From NCBI RefSeq assembly GCF_008868125.1, contig NZ_WAAQ01000002.1, positions 372,001 through 436,000 of the forward strand: DNA of 64,000 nucleotides. The letters are read 5' to 3'. Shown one piece after another: positions 36,279 to 45,021 of the stretch (position 1 is the stretch's first letter; each line of letters begins with the position of its first letter). The notes under the pieces were generated by a model. It ran no database searches. It was not told the DNA's origin and worked only from the letters and a program-made list of their open reading frames with translations. A program made the translations under genes and the position numbers. This DNA is from Microbacterium maritypicum (GTDB lineage: Bacteria; Actinomycetota; Actinomycetes; Actinomycetales; Microbacteriaceae).

Positions 36279-37901
36279 ATGGCAACCGCAACGACGCAGA
36301 CCCACAAACGCGAGGCGTTCAGCTCGCGGAACGTGTTCATCCTCTCGGCGATCGGCTCCGCGGTCGGCCTCGGCAACATCTGGCGGTTCCCCTACGTCGC
36401 CTACGAGGGCGGCGGCGGTGCGTTCCTGATCCCGTACCTGTGCGCCCTGCTCACGGCCGGCATCCCGCTGCTGTTCTTCGACTACGCGATCGGTCACCGT
36501 TTCCGCGGATCGGCACCGCTGGCGTTCCGCCGCATGCACCGTGCTGCCGAGCCCCTCGGCTGGTGGCAGGTGCTTATCTGCGTCGTCATCGCCGTCTACT
36601 ACGCGGTGATCATCGCCTGGGCGGCCATGTACACCTGGTTCTCGGCCCAACTCACCTGGGGTGCGGGCAACGAGAACGACTTCTTCTTCATCGACTTCCT
36701 GCGCTCGGCCGACGTCGCCGAGGTGGGCGTGTCCACCGAGTTCGTGCCGCAGGTCGGCATCCCGCTCGTCGTGGTCTGGCTGATCGTGATCGTCATCATG
36801 GCGCTGGGCGTCAAGCGCGGTATCGGCCGGGCGAACATGATCCTGATGCCGTTGCTCACCATCATGTTCGCGATCCTCGTGGTGCAGTCCCTGTTCCTCC
36901 CGGGTGCGATGGACGGCCTGAACGCGTTCTTCACCCCGAACTGGGAAGCTCTGGCCGATCCCGGGGTCTGGGCATCCGCCTACGGCCACATCTTCTTCTC
37001 GCTCTCCGTCGCCTTCGGCATCATGGTGACCTATTCCTCCTACCTGAAGCGCAAGACCGATCTCACCGGCTCCGGACTCGTCGTCGCGTTCGCGAACTCG
37101 GGCTTCGAGATCCTCGCCGGGATCGGTGTCTTCGCGGCTCTCGGCTTCATGGCGCAGGCGCAGGGCACGGAGGTCGCCGGCGTCGCATCCTCCGGCATCG
37201 GACTCGCCTTCATCGCCTTCCCGACGATCGTGTCGCAGGCAACGGGCGGGTCGATCATCGGCGTGCTGTTCTTCGGGGCACTGGTGTTCGCCGGTGTCAC
37301 CTCTCTGATCTCGATCCTCGAGGTGATCGTGGCCGCGCTGCAGGACAAGCTCGGCTGGGCTCGGGTGCGCACCACGCTCACGGTCGCGATCCCGCTGGCG
37401 ATCATCTCGATGGCACTCTTCTCCACGACGACGGCCTTGTCGGTGCTCGATACGGCGGACGCCTTCGTCAACTCCTTCGGCATCATGGCGGTCGCGCTGG
37501 TGGCCGTGATCATCGTGGCCTGGCTGCTGCACAAGCTGCCGGTGCTGGTGGAGCACCTGAACCGGCGCTCGAGCTTCCGTGTGGGGACGATCTGGAAGGT
37601 GCTCGTCGGCGTTCTCGCGCCGGTGGTGCTCGGATACCTCTTCATCAGCGAACTGATCGCCAAGACCTCCGAGCCGTACAGCGGCTACCCCGGCTGGTTC
37701 CTCGCGATCTTCGGCTGGGGGATGGTCATCGCGCTGGTCGTGCTGGCTCTGATCCTGTCGGCACTGCCGTGGAGCGGGCGCTCGCACGCGAAGGACGATC
37801 CCGAGTACGACGAGTTCCTCTCGAAGGAAGAATACGAACCGGATGCGGAGACCTCGGCGATCCCGCTGATCGACACGACCACGAAGGGAGCCGGCGCATG
37901 A
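36279..37901 (+). CDS. Sodium-dependent (NSS/SNF) amino-acid transporter
   Basis: 540 residues with about 12 transmembrane segments, the bacterial NSS fold. The signature first helix reads GSAVGLGNIWRFPYVAYEGG, with sodium and substrate residues in the unwound segment, and the GGAFLIPY stretch follows. It imports amino acids driven by sodium; methionine or alanine is plausible because the small gene behind it is a MetS-type subunit. Leaderless. The C-terminal tail is acidic. The 3' end overlaps the next gene by four bases. Confidence 0.93.
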   Translation: MATATTQTHKREAFSSRNVFILSAIGSAVGLGNIWRFPYVAYEGGGGAFLIPYLCALLTAGIPLLFFDYAIGHRFRGSAPLAFRRMHRAAEPLGWWQVLICVVIAVYYAVIIAWAAMYTWFSAQLTWGAGNENDFFFIDFLRSADVAEVGVSTEFVPQVGIPLVVVWLIVIVIMALGVKRGIGRANMILMPLLTIMFAILVVQSLFLPGAMDGLNAFFTPNWEALADPGVWASAYGHIFFSLSVAFGIMVTYSSYLKRKTDLTGSGLVVAFANSGFEILAGIGVFAALGFMAQAQGTEVAGVASSGIGLAFIAFPTIVSQATGGSIIGVLFFGALVFAGVTSLISILEVIVAALQDKLGWARVRTTLTVAIPLAIISMALFSTTTALSVLDTADAFVNSFGIMAVALVAVIIVAWLLHKLPVLVEHLNRRSSFRVGTIWKVLVGVLAPVVLGYLFISELIAKTSEPYSGYPGWFLAIFGWGMVIALVVLALILSALPWSGRSHAKDDPEYDEFLSKEEYEPDAETSAIPLIDTTTKGAGA

Positions 37902-38032
37902 CCACGACAGCGATCGTCATGATGATCATCGCGATGGTCACGGTCTGGGGCGGCCTGGTCGCCGGGATCGTGAACCTCGCGCGCCATCCCGAGGAGTCGG
38001 AGACCGAGCCCGCGCCGCCCGTCGAACTCTGA
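37898..38032 (+). CDS. Small NSS-associated membrane subunit, MetS type
   Basis: 44 residues: one transmembrane helix (about residues 5-27, MTTTAIVMMIIAMVTVWGGL opening) then a short charged tail ending VEL. This matches the small MetS-type partner of the MetPS methionine transporter of Corynebacterium. Its ATG overlaps the stop of the NSS gene (ATGA), so it is translationally coupled. The stop codon is part of a 17-bp tandem repeat. Confidence 0.88.
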   Translation: MTTTAIVMMIIAMVTVWGGLVAGIVNLARHPEESETEPAPPVEL

Positions 38033-38054
38033 CGGCGATCGAACTCTGACGCCG
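38021..38054 (+). repeat. 17-bp tandem repeat over the metS stop codon
   Basis: Copies at 38021-38037 and 38038-38054 differ at two positions; each contains GAACTCTGA, that is the last two codons and stop. A partial third copy starts at 38055. Confidence 0.8.
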
Positions 38055-38143
38055 ATCGAGTGCGTGCGCTGATCGCATCGGACCGCAGAAGTCGGGTCGC
38101 GATGGGTACGCGACGGTGACGATGGTGAGGAAAGGAGGACCTC

Positions 38144-39010
38144 ATGATCGGCACGCTGAACGCACTGATCGACCTGGTCGACGCGGGAGACCCGGGCCAG
38201 GAGATCGACGTGGCCTCGTTCTCGCATGAGCACGGGACCACTGAGTATCACCTGCGCCGGATGTTCTCGGCACTCGCGGGCATGCCGTTCTCGGAATACG
38301 TGCGTCGTCGTCGGATGACCCTCGCCGGGGCGGAGCTCGCTGCGGGCGCCGCGAGTCTGCTCGACGTGGCCGTGCGCCACGGGTACGGGTCGGTCGAGGC
38401 ATTCGGACGCGCGTTCCGGGCGGTGCACGGCATCAGTCCAGCCGATGCGCGCCGTGACGGGGGTCCTCTCCGCACTCAACCCACGCTCCGGTTCCGCCTG
38501 AGCGTCGAAGGGAGAATCCCCATGGACGTCACCATCACCCACCAGCCCGCGCTCGTCCTCGTCGGCCACGCCGCCGAGGTCCCGTTGATCCACCAAGGCG
38601 TCAACCCGCACATCCAGGCGCACATCGCTGCGATCCCGTCCCAGGAGCATGCGCGGCTTAAGGATTTCGGCGACGCCGAGCCGTCGGGGATCCTGGCCGT
38701 CACCGCTGACATCGAACCGGACGCGCCGGAGGACACGCTGCTCACCTATCTGCATGGCGTCGCACTGCAGAGCGCCACTCCCGTTCCGGACGACCTCGAC
38801 TCCCTCCATCTCGAAGCCGGCTCCTGGGCGGTCTTCGCCGCCCGCGGCCCGTTCCCCGAGACGCTGCAGGATCTGTGGGCCGCCACAGCGACCGAGTGGT
38901 TCCCGTCGAACCCCTGGCGGCTGCGTCCCGGCCCCTCGATCGTGCGCTACCTCGAGTTCTCAGGGGACTCCGCGTCGTGTGAGCTCTGGCTTCCGGTCGA
39001 GCACGGCTGA
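38144..39010 (+). CDS. AraC-family regulator with GyrI-like effector domain
   Basis: 288 residues. The N-terminal AraC-type double helix-turn-helix covers about residues 20-105 (TEYHLRRMFSALAGMPFSEYVRRRRM, then DVAVRHGYGSVEAFGRAFRAVHGISPAD in segments). From residue 125 a GyrI-like effector-binding domain follows, starting with MDVTITHQPALVLVGHAAEV. This is the SoxS/Rob-like layout that senses small molecules. A GGAAAGGAGG ribosome site precedes the ATG. The next gene encodes a free GyrI-like domain. Confidence 0.9.
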   Translation: MIGTLNALIDLVDAGDPGQEIDVASFSHEHGTTEYHLRRMFSALAGMPFSEYVRRRRMTLAGAELAAGAASLLDVAVRHGYGSVEAFGRAFRAVHGISPADARRDGGPLRTQPTLRFRLSVEGRIPMDVTITHQPALVLVGHAAEVPLIHQGVNPHIQAHIAAIPSQEHARLKDFGDAEPSGILAVTADIEPDAPEDTLLTYLHGVALQSATPVPDDLDSLHLEAGSWAVFAARGPFPETLQDLWAATATEWFPSNPWRLRPGPSIVRYLEFSGDSASCELWLPVEHG

Positions 39011-39116
39011 CGCTCGGCCGGGGGCGGGTGGGCATCCGCGCACCACCCGCCCCCGCCTCGCCGCCCCATGTCCGCCCCCCGTGCGACACTGGGCGCACGG
39101 ACCAGGGAGGCACATC

Positions 39117-39752
39117 ATGGTGGCCATCGACCCCAAGAAGACACTCGACGCGTATCGGGCGAAGCGGGGGGAGTTCCGCATCGTCGAGGTGCCGCCCCTG
39201 CAGTACCTGATGATCGACGGTGCGGGGGATCCGAACACCTCGCCCGCCTACAGGGACGCGGTGTCTGCCCTGTTCCCCGTGGCGTACGCGTTGAAGTTCG
39301 CGAGTCGGAGCGAGCTCGGCGTCGACACCGTGGTGATGCCCCTCGAAGGGCTCTGGCATGCACCAGATATGGAGTCGTTCACCTCCCGGCGCGACAAGTC
39401 GGCATGGATGTGGACGTCGATGATCATGGTCGGCGACCACATCACCGCGTCGATGTTCGCGCACGCTGTGGAATCCGTGGCGCAGAAGGCTGCGAAGAAG
39501 AAGGAGCTGATCCCGGCGCTGGATGCGGTGCGGCTCGAGACGCTCGAGGAGGGGACCTGTGTGCAGACGCTGCATGTGGGTCCGTTCGACGACGAGGGGC
39601 CGGTGCTCGACGACCTCCACTACCGGTTCATTCCCGAGAACGGTCTGCAGATGCGAGGACGCCACCACGAGATCTACCTGAGCGATCTGCGTCGCACCGT
39701 CCCTGCGAAGCTGCGCACGATCCTCCGGCAGCCGGTGACGCGGGGCGTCTGA
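39117..39752 (+). CDS. GyrI-like small-molecule-binding protein
   Basis: 211 residues, a stand-alone GyrI-like (DUF4334/effector-binding) fold: FRIVEVPPLQYLMIDGAGDPN at the start, ALYALKF-type middle stretch, then ETLEEGTCVQTLHVGPFDDEGPVLDDLHYRFIPENGLQM toward the end in segments. It may bind or hydrolyse small aromatic molecules. A GGGAGG site precedes the ATG at 39117. It follows the AraC gene after 106 bp, so the two may act together. Confidence 0.85.
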   Translation: MVAIDPKKTLDAYRAKRGEFRIVEVPPLQYLMIDGAGDPNTSPAYRDAVSALFPVAYALKFASRSELGVDTVVMPLEGLWHAPDMESFTSRRDKSAWMWTSMIMVGDHITASMFAHAVESVAQKAAKKKELIPALDAVRLETLEEGTCVQTLHVGPFDDEGPVLDDLHYRFIPENGLQMRGRHHEIYLSDLRRTVPAKLRTILRQPVTRGV

Positions 39753-39802
39753 GCGGTGGGAGCCGGGAACGCAAGCCCCTCCGCGGCCTCCCGCACGACG
39801 GA

Positions 39803-39808
39803 TACGCT
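39803..39808 (+). promoter_or_regulatory. Leaderless -10 box of the DUF1206 gene
   Basis: TACGCT with 6 nt to the ATG at 39815. Confidence 0.55.
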
Positions 39809-39814
39809 TCAACG

Positions 39815-40615
39815 ATGAGCACGGTCAAACACGTGGCGCGCGTCGCCAAAGGGTCCTCCGCATTCCGGCGGATCGCCCGTGCCGGATTCGTCGTCCTCGG
39901 CCTGATCCACGTCATCATCGGGTCGATCGCGATCTCCATCGCCGCCGGCGCCTCGGGCGACGCCGACCAGGACGGTGCGATGGAGCAGATCCGCCAGAAC
40001 CCGGTCGGAGGACTGCTGCTCGTCTTCGTCGCGGCCGGTCTGATCGCGCTGGCCGTATGGCAGATCGCGAGCGCGTTCCTCGCCGCCGATCCGGCCGAGA
40101 CCAAGAAGTGGGGTCAGCGCGTCAAGCTCTTCGGCATCGCCCTCGCCTACCTCGTGGTCGCCGGCATGGCGCTCATCTACGCCGTGGGCGGCAACGCCGA
40201 TTCGGAGACGGCCTCGAAGACCCTGAGTGCGATCCTCCTCTCGGCACCGGGAGGGGTCGCACTGCTCGTCGTGGTCGGGCTCTCCGTGGTCGGAGTCGGG
40301 GTCGGATTCGTCGTGGGCGGATTCACCCGCGGCTTCGAGAAGCTGCTCGATCTGCCGTCGGGGGCCGCGCGCGGCGGCATCGTGACGCTGGGGGTGATCG
40401 GCTACTTCGGCAAGGGCGTCGCGGTGGCCGTGACCGGGGTGCTCTTCGTCGTGGCTGCCGTCACCCAGGACCCGGAGAAGGGCGCAGGGCTCGATGCCGC
40501 CCTGCACAGCCTGCTCGAGCTGCCCCTCGGTGGACTCGTCCTGGGAGCGGTGGGAGCGGGTTTCGTGGTGTACGGCGTCTTCTGCATCGCTCGGGCCCGC
40601 TTCGCGCGCATGTGA
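39815..40615 (+). CDS. DUF1206 membrane protein
   Basis: 266 residues with six transmembrane segments in three pairs, each pair preceded by an Arg/Gly-rich turn, as in the DUF1206 family (three internal repeats). The repeats open RIARAGFVVLGLIHVIIGSI, RVKLFGIALAYLVVAGMALI and GIVTLGVIGYFGKGVAVAVT. Function is unknown. It converges on the LysE gene with 19 bp between. The leaderless box supports the ATG. Confidence 0.88.
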   Translation: MSTVKHVARVAKGSSAFRRIARAGFVVLGLIHVIIGSIAISIAAGASGDADQDGAMEQIRQNPVGGLLLVFVAAGLIALAVWQIASAFLAADPAETKKWGQRVKLFGIALAYLVVAGMALIYAVGGNADSETASKTLSAILLSAPGGVALLVVVGLSVVGVGVGFVVGGFTRGFEKLLDLPSGAARGGIVTLGVIGYFGKGVAVAVTGVLFVVAAVTQDPEKGAGLDAALHSLLELPLGGLVLGAVGAGFVVYGVFCIARARFARM

Positions 40616-40634
40616 CCGCGACCTCCGAGAGCGC

Positions 40635-41282
40635 TCAGGCGGTCGCGGGCTTCTCGCTCCACACCAGCAGGAAGGCTCCGAGCGCGATCATGAGTCCTCC
40701 GCCCGACGCGCCCATCGCCTCGATGCGTCCAGGCGAGCGGCCGAACCAGTCGCGGGCGGCGCTCGCGAGGAGCACCCACACCGCATCGCAGGTCACACCG
40801 ATCGTCACGACGATCGCCCCGAGCAGGAAGAGCTGCGCGGGAACGGACCCGGCATCCAGGTCGACGAACTGCGGCAGGATCGCGAGGAAGAACGCGATGG
40901 ACTTCGGGTTGGTCACCCCGACGACGAAGCCTTCGGCGAACAGCCGCCAGCCCGAGCGTCGCGTGGGTGCCGATGCCATCGCTCTCGCCGCGTCCTTGCG
41001 GTGACGGATGGCCTGGATGCCGAGGAAGATCAGGTACCCGGCGCCGAGCACCTTGACGATCGTGAACAGCACGACCGACTGCGCGATCACCGTCCCGACG
41101 CCGAGCGCCACGGCCACGACGAGGAGGATGGACCCGACCGCCGTGCCCAGGATGCTGAGGAAGCCGCCCATCCGCCCGAGCGCCATCGCCCGCCCGATGG
41201 TGAACAGCACGGTGGGCCCGGGGATCACGACCATGACGAAGGCTGCGACGACGAAGGCGAGCAGCGTGTCCTGGGCGATCAT
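40635..41282 (-). CDS. LysE-family amino-acid exporter
   Basis: 215 residues with about six transmembrane helices and the conserved GPTVLFTIGRAMALGRMGGF early motif plus NPKSIAFFLAILPQFV. It exports an amino acid or related metabolite by the LysE/RhtB mechanism. The TAGGCT box 6 nt upstream supports the ATG and a leaderless transcript. It is divergent in effect from the SnoaL gene to its right, with a strong hairpin between. Confidence 0.93.
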   Translation of the reverse strand: MIAQDTLLAFVVAAFVMVVIPGPTVLFTIGRAMALGRMGGFLSILGTAVGSILLVVAVALGVGTVIAQSVVLFTIVKVLGAGYLIFLGIQAIRHRKDAARAMASAPTRRSGWRLFAEGFVVGVTNPKSIAFFLAILPQFVDLDAGSVPAQLFLLGAIVVTIGVTCDAVWVLLASAARDWFGRSPGRIEAMGASGGGLMIALGAFLLVWSEKPATA

Positions 41283-41288
41283 GGGATG

Positions 41289-41294
41289 AGCCTA
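41289..41294 (-). promoter_or_regulatory. Leaderless -10 box of the LysE gene
   Basis: TAGGCT on the minus strand, 6 nt before the ATG at 41282. Confidence 0.55.
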
Positions 41295-41303
41295 GACGCG
41301 GAG

Positions 41304-41337
41304 GCACCGGACGGTCGAGCTCCCGACCGTCCGGTGC
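41304..41337 (-). terminator. 14-bp hairpin after the SnoaL gene
   Basis: Perfect 14-bp stem (41304-41317 with 41324-41337) and 6-nt loop, between the SnoaL gene (stop at 41359, minus) and the LysE promoter. It lacks a long T-run, so it is a strong but not classic terminator. Confidence 0.65.
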
Positions 41338-41358
41338 CCGCGACCAGCGGCCGCTCGA

Positions 41359-41751
41359 TCAGGCCGTGCCCCAGAAGCGGTCCTCGGCCTCCTGGTCCTC
41401 GCTCATCAGCCAGACCTCGGCGATCCGGCCGTCGGCGACCCGGAACACGTCGACCCCGTGCTGGTCGAGATTCTCGTGCCCCTCGCGCTGGGCGCGGAAG
41501 CGCACCGTGGCCGAGACGAGGCTGCCGCTCTCGGTCGCCGATTCGGTTTCGAGTGCGAACGTGCCGCCGCTCAGCTGCATGAAGCGACCCAGGTGCGCGA
41601 GGATCGCGTCCGGTCCGACATGGTCCCCGGACACCTGGTTCGCCCCCGGCTGGTGCCAGACGGCATCCGGATGGAAGGTCGCGGCCAGCGCTTCCATGTC
41701 TCCGGCGGCCATGGCCGCACCGTACTGTCCTACGACGTCGATAGCCGACAT
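41359..41751 (-). CDS. SnoaL-like/NTF2-fold protein
   Basis: 130 residues, an NTF2-like fold: VVGQYGAAMAAGDMEALAATFHPDAVW then VGPDAILAHLGRFMQL and a beta-rich end with HGVDVFRVADGRIAEVWLM. It probably binds or transforms a small organic molecule. An AAGGAG site precedes the ATG at 41751. It is divergent from an HxlR regulator with a 90-bp spacer, the usual layout for a target of that regulator, which responds to aldehydes, quinones or oxidants. Confidence 0.87.
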   Translation of the reverse strand: MSAIDVVGQYGAAMAAGDMEALAATFHPDAVWHQPGANQVSGDHVGPDAILAHLGRFMQLSGGTFALETESATESGSLVSATVRFRAQREGHENLDQHGVDVFRVADGRIAEVWLMSEDQEAEDRFWGTA

Positions 41752-41808
41752 GATGCTCCTTCTCGATGGGTCGGTACTGTGGAGCATCCAGCGTCTCGAC
41801 AGCGGCGC

Positions 41809-41826
41809 GGTTACTTCAACGTCACC
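41809..41826. promoter_or_regulatory. Candidate HxlR operator
   Basis: GGTTAC and GTCACC form an imperfect 6-bp inverted repeat (one mismatch) around TTCAAC, in the spacer shared by the SnoaL and HxlR genes. It lies 15 bp before the HxlR start. Confidence 0.35.
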
Positions 41827-41841
41827 CGGAAGGAGCGGCGA

Positions 41842-42222
41842 ATGTCGAGCACGTGGACAGTGTTCTCCGCCAGCTGCCCCTCGCGCGCCTCGCTCGCGCG
41901 CATCGCGAACAAATGGACGGCGATGATCGTCGTGCTCCTGCACGAGCAGCCGTTGCGCTTCGGCGAACTGCACACCCGGATGGACGGGATCGCGAAGAAG
42001 GTGCTCGTCGACACGCTTCGTGCTCTCGAACGCGACGGGATGCTGGATCGCGCGGTCGGCCAAGACGGCCATTCGCGCTACCTGCTCACCCCGCTCGGAC
42101 GCACCCTGTACGAGCCGCTCCAGGCTCTGCAGGTCTGGGCCGAGTCGCATGTGGAGGATGTGCGCGAAGCGCAGGACCGCTACGACGAGGTCGCCGACGC
42201 GAAGATGCTCGACGGGCACTGA
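41842..42222 (+). CDS. HxlR-family transcriptional regulator
   Basis: 126 residues. The family helix-turn-helix is complete: CPSRASLARIANKWTAMIVV opens it, then HTRMDGIAKKVLVDTLRALERDGMLDR and HSRYLLTPLGRTLYEPL. Cys13 near the N-terminus is a candidate redox or electrophile sensor, as in HypR. An AAGGAG site supports the ATG. It is divergent from the SnoaL gene it probably controls. Confidence 0.93.
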   Translation: MSSTWTVFSASCPSRASLARIANKWTAMIVVLLHEQPLRFGELHTRMDGIAKKVLVDTLRALERDGMLDRAVGQDGHSRYLLTPLGRTLYEPLQALQVWAESHVEDVREAQDRYDEVADAKMLDGH

Positions 42223-42265
42223 CCGCCTGCGCCCACCCGTCGCCCACAGGTGGGAAACTGGAACG

Positions 42266-43573
42266 ATGAGCGTTTCTCCCGGTGTCGACGTGATCGCCCC
42301 CTTGAACGAGGCCGAGGTGCGGCGCATCCGCGGGGACTTCCCCATCCTGGGTGCGCGGGTGCAGGGGCATCCGCTCGTGTACCTGGATTCGGGAGCGACG
42401 TCGCAGCGACCGACCGCGGTCCTCGACGCCGAGCGTGACTTCGCCACTTCCTTGAACTCCGCGGTGCACCGCGGTGCGCACACGCTCGCGGCCGAGGCCA
42501 CAGAGCTGTTCGAAGACGCGCGCGCCGCCGTCGCCCGGTTCGTGGGAGCCGCCGACGACGAGATCGTCTGGACCTCGAATGCGACCGAGGCGATCAACCT
42601 CGTCGCGTACTCGATGTCGAACGCGTCGCTCGGGCGCGGGGGAGCCGCCGCCGAGCGATTCCGGCTCCGCGAGGGCGATGAGATCGTGACCACCGAGATG
42701 GAGCACCACGCGAATCTCATCCCGTGGCAGGAGCTCGCTGCACGCACCGGTGCGACGCTGAAGGTCATCCCCCTCGACGACGACGGCGCTCTGCGGCTCG
42801 ACGCCGCGGCCGAGCTGATCACCACGCGCACTAAGCTCGTCGCATTCACGCATGTCTCGAACGTGCTCGGAGTGATCAACCCCACCGATCAGCTGGTGGC
42901 CCTCGCGCGGGAGGTCGGTGCCCTGACCCTGCTCGACGCGTGCCAGTCCGCGCCGCATCTGCCCCTCGACGTCCGCGCCCTCGATGTCGACTTCGCCGTG
43001 CTGTCGGGCCACAAGATGCTCGGCCCCACCGGTATCGGCGCCCTCTACGGTCGCCGCGAGGTGCTGGCAGCCCTGCCGCCGTTCCTGACGGGCGGGTCGA
43101 TGATCACGACGGTCACCACGACCGAGGCCGAGTACCTTCCGCCGCCGCAGCGCTTCGAAGCCGGCACACAGCGCGTCTCGCAGGCGATCGCGCTCGCCGC
43201 GGCTGTCGGCTACCTGACCGAGGTGGGGATGCCGCGCATCGCCGCGCACGAGGCGGCCTTCGGTCGCCGACTCGTCGACGGGCTGAGCGCGATCGACGGG
43301 GTACGCGTGCTCGGCGCCGGAATCGATCTTCCCCGTGTGGGCCTGGCGAGCTTCGACGTCGAGGGCATCCACTCGCACGATGTGGGGCAGTTCCTCGACG
43401 ACCTCGGCATCGCCGTGCGCGTCGGCCACCACTGCGCGCAGCCGTTGCACCGACGTCTGGGCGTGACCTCGTCCACCAGGGCGAGCACCTACCTGTACAC
43501 GACCGATGCCGAGGTGGACGCCGTGATCGAGGGCGTCGCCGGAGCGATCGACTTCTTCCGGAGGGGCGCATGA
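42266..43573 (+). CDS. sufS: Cysteine desulfurase SufS
   Basis: 435 residues. A PLP enzyme that removes sulfur from cysteine for iron-sulfur cluster assembly. The PLP lysine is Lys250 in LSGHKMLGPTGIGALYG, and the active-site cysteine is Cys390 in VGHHCAQPLHRRLG. The GAAACT sequence 6 nt before the ATG is a degenerate leaderless box. It overlaps sufU by four bases. The rest of the SUF genes (sufBCD) are not in the window, so the pair is separate from the assembly scaffold. Confidence 0.96.
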   Translation: MSVSPGVDVIAPLNEAEVRRIRGDFPILGARVQGHPLVYLDSGATSQRPTAVLDAERDFATSLNSAVHRGAHTLAAEATELFEDARAAVARFVGAADDEIVWTSNATEAINLVAYSMSNASLGRGGAAAERFRLREGDEIVTTEMEHHANLIPWQELAARTGATLKVIPLDDDGALRLDAAAELITTRTKLVAFTHVSNVLGVINPTDQLVALAREVGALTLLDACQSAPHLPLDVRALDVDFAVLSGHKMLGPTGIGALYGRREVLAALPPFLTGGSMITTVTTTEAEYLPPPQRFEAGTQRVSQAIALAAAVGYLTEVGMPRIAAHEAAFGRRLVDGLSAIDGVRVLGAGIDLPRVGLASFDVEGIHSHDVGQFLDDLGIAVRVGHHCAQPLHRRLGVTSSTRASTYLYTTDAEVDAVIEGVAGAIDFFRRGA

Positions 43574-44004
43574 GCGATCTGCAGAACCTGTACCAGGAGC
43601 TGATCCTGGACCACTCGCGCACGCCGCACGGCTACGGACTCCGCGAGGAGATCCCGGCGCAGTCCCACCAGCTGAACCCGACCTGCGGTGACGAGATCAC
43701 CCTCCAGGTGCATCGCGACGCCGACGGCAGCGTCGAGGCGATCGCCTGGGAGGGCCACGGGTGCGCGATCTCCCAGGCCTCGGCCTCCCTGCTGGCGGAG
43801 CTCGCCGAAGGACTCAGCGTCGAAGACCTCGAGGTGCGCATCGCGGCATTCCGTGAGGCGATGCGATCCCGCGGCAAGATCGAACCCGACGAGGAGCTGC
43901 TCGGCGACGCCGCGGCCCTCGGCGGAGTGTCGAAGTACGTCGCCAGGGTCAAGTGCGCCATGCTCGCCTGGGTCGCCGCAGAGGACGCGTTGACCCGCAG
44001 CTGA
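43570..44004 (+). CDS. sufU: SufU sulfur-transfer and zinc protein
   Basis: 144 residues. It accepts persulfide from SufS using a zinc site formed by Cys39 (NPTCGD), Cys65 (GHGCAIS) and Cys129 (RVKCA), the SufU arrangement including the insertion between the second and third cysteine. Zinc-bound SufU exchanges ligands with SufS during transfer. Its ATG overlaps the sufS stop, so both are made together. It is a typical actinobacterial and Firmicutes SufSU pair. Confidence 0.96.
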   Translation: MSDLQNLYQELILDHSRTPHGYGLREEIPAQSHQLNPTCGDEITLQVHRDADGSVEAIAWEGHGCAISQASASLLAELAEGLSVEDLEVRIAAFREAMRSRGKIEPDEELLGDAAALGGVSKYVARVKCAMLAWVAAEDALTRS

Positions 44005-44020
44005 GGTGCAGGATGGAGGC

Positions 44021-44962
44021 ATGCCCCTGCACCTGACGCCTCTGCCCGCCGCGCGCTTCGACGAGTGGAGGGCGGCGTCGCGGCAGCGCCTCATCGACGG
44101 CAACAGGCGCTCGGGACGACGCCTCGGCGCAGACGCGGTCAGCCACGTCGAGCACACCTTCGACGAGCTGTTCCCCGAAGGCGTCGCGACATCGACGGCG
44201 TGGGTCGCGAGCATCGTGGACGATGCGGATGGCGAGCTCGGAACGCTCCTGCTGGCCCTGAACGGTCAGAAGCTGCTCCTCCTCGACCTCGTCTTCGAGA
44301 CGACGTCGACCGATGCCCGGCGCGACGATCTTCTCCACAGCATCCTGCAGATCGCCCGCGACAGGGGCGCGACGCAGATCGCCATGCCGCTCTTCCCGCA
44401 GGACGCGGCCGCACGGGCATTCGTCGAGGGACGCGGGTTCGAGGTCGCCTCGATCCAGATGGTGCTGGAGCCGCTTCCGGTGCGCGAGGTCGCCGGGCAC
44501 GTCGATGTGCGGCCGATGACCGCGGAGCGCTTCCCCCGTTTCGTCGCCGCGTCGGAGGAGGGTTTCGCGCACGACCTCGTCGAGTCCGGCCGGTACACGC
44601 CGGAGGAGGCCGCCGCCGAGTCGCATCGTCAGATGCGGGCGGAGCTTCCGGACGGACTCGACACCGAGGGGCAGGAGCTCTTCACCGCCACCGTCGCCGG
44701 CACCGAGGTCGGCATCCTCTGGTTTGGCATGCGTCGGCGCGACGGCCGACCGCAGGCGTTCATCCTCGACATCGAGGTGGCGGCGGATCAGCGCCGCAAG
44801 GGGTACGGGCGCGAGCTGATGCACGCCGCCGAGCGCGAGGCCCGCCGGCTCGGCGCGGAGTCGATCGGGCTGCACGTCTTCGGCTTCAACGAGGGAGCGG
44901 TCGAGCTCTACGAACAGCTCGGCTACCGGCGCACCGAGGAGAGCCTGCTGCGCGACCTCTGA
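44021..44962 (+). CDS. GNAT N-acetyltransferase, two-domain
   Basis: 313 residues from the ATG at 44021. The C-terminal GNAT domain is clear: AFILDIEVAADQRRKGYGRELMHAAER holds the acetyl-CoA Q/RxxGxG/A loop, and FGFNEGAVELYEQLGYRR is the final strand. The N-terminal half resembles a second, degenerate GNAT domain (DGELGTLLLALNGQKLLLLD). The substrate is unknown. The ribosome site is weak (GGAtGGAGG). It follows sufU by 17 bp on the same strand. Confidence 0.88.
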   Translation: MPLHLTPLPAARFDEWRAASRQRLIDGNRRSGRRLGADAVSHVEHTFDELFPEGVATSTAWVASIVDDADGELGTLLLALNGQKLLLLDLVFETTSTDARRDDLLHSILQIARDRGATQIAMPLFPQDAAARAFVEGRGFEVASIQMVLEPLPVREVAGHVDVRPMTAERFPRFVAASEEGFAHDLVESGRYTPEEAAAESHRQMRAELPDGLDTEGQELFTATVAGTEVGILWFGMRRRDGRPQAFILDIEVAADQRRKGYGRELMHAAEREARRLGAESIGLHVFGFNEGAVELYEQLGYRRTEESLLRDL

Positions 44963-45021
44963 TCCGCGGTCACGAGACGACTCGACGGGAATAGCCGCGC
45001 GCGCCTGACGTTGGTCCCCAC

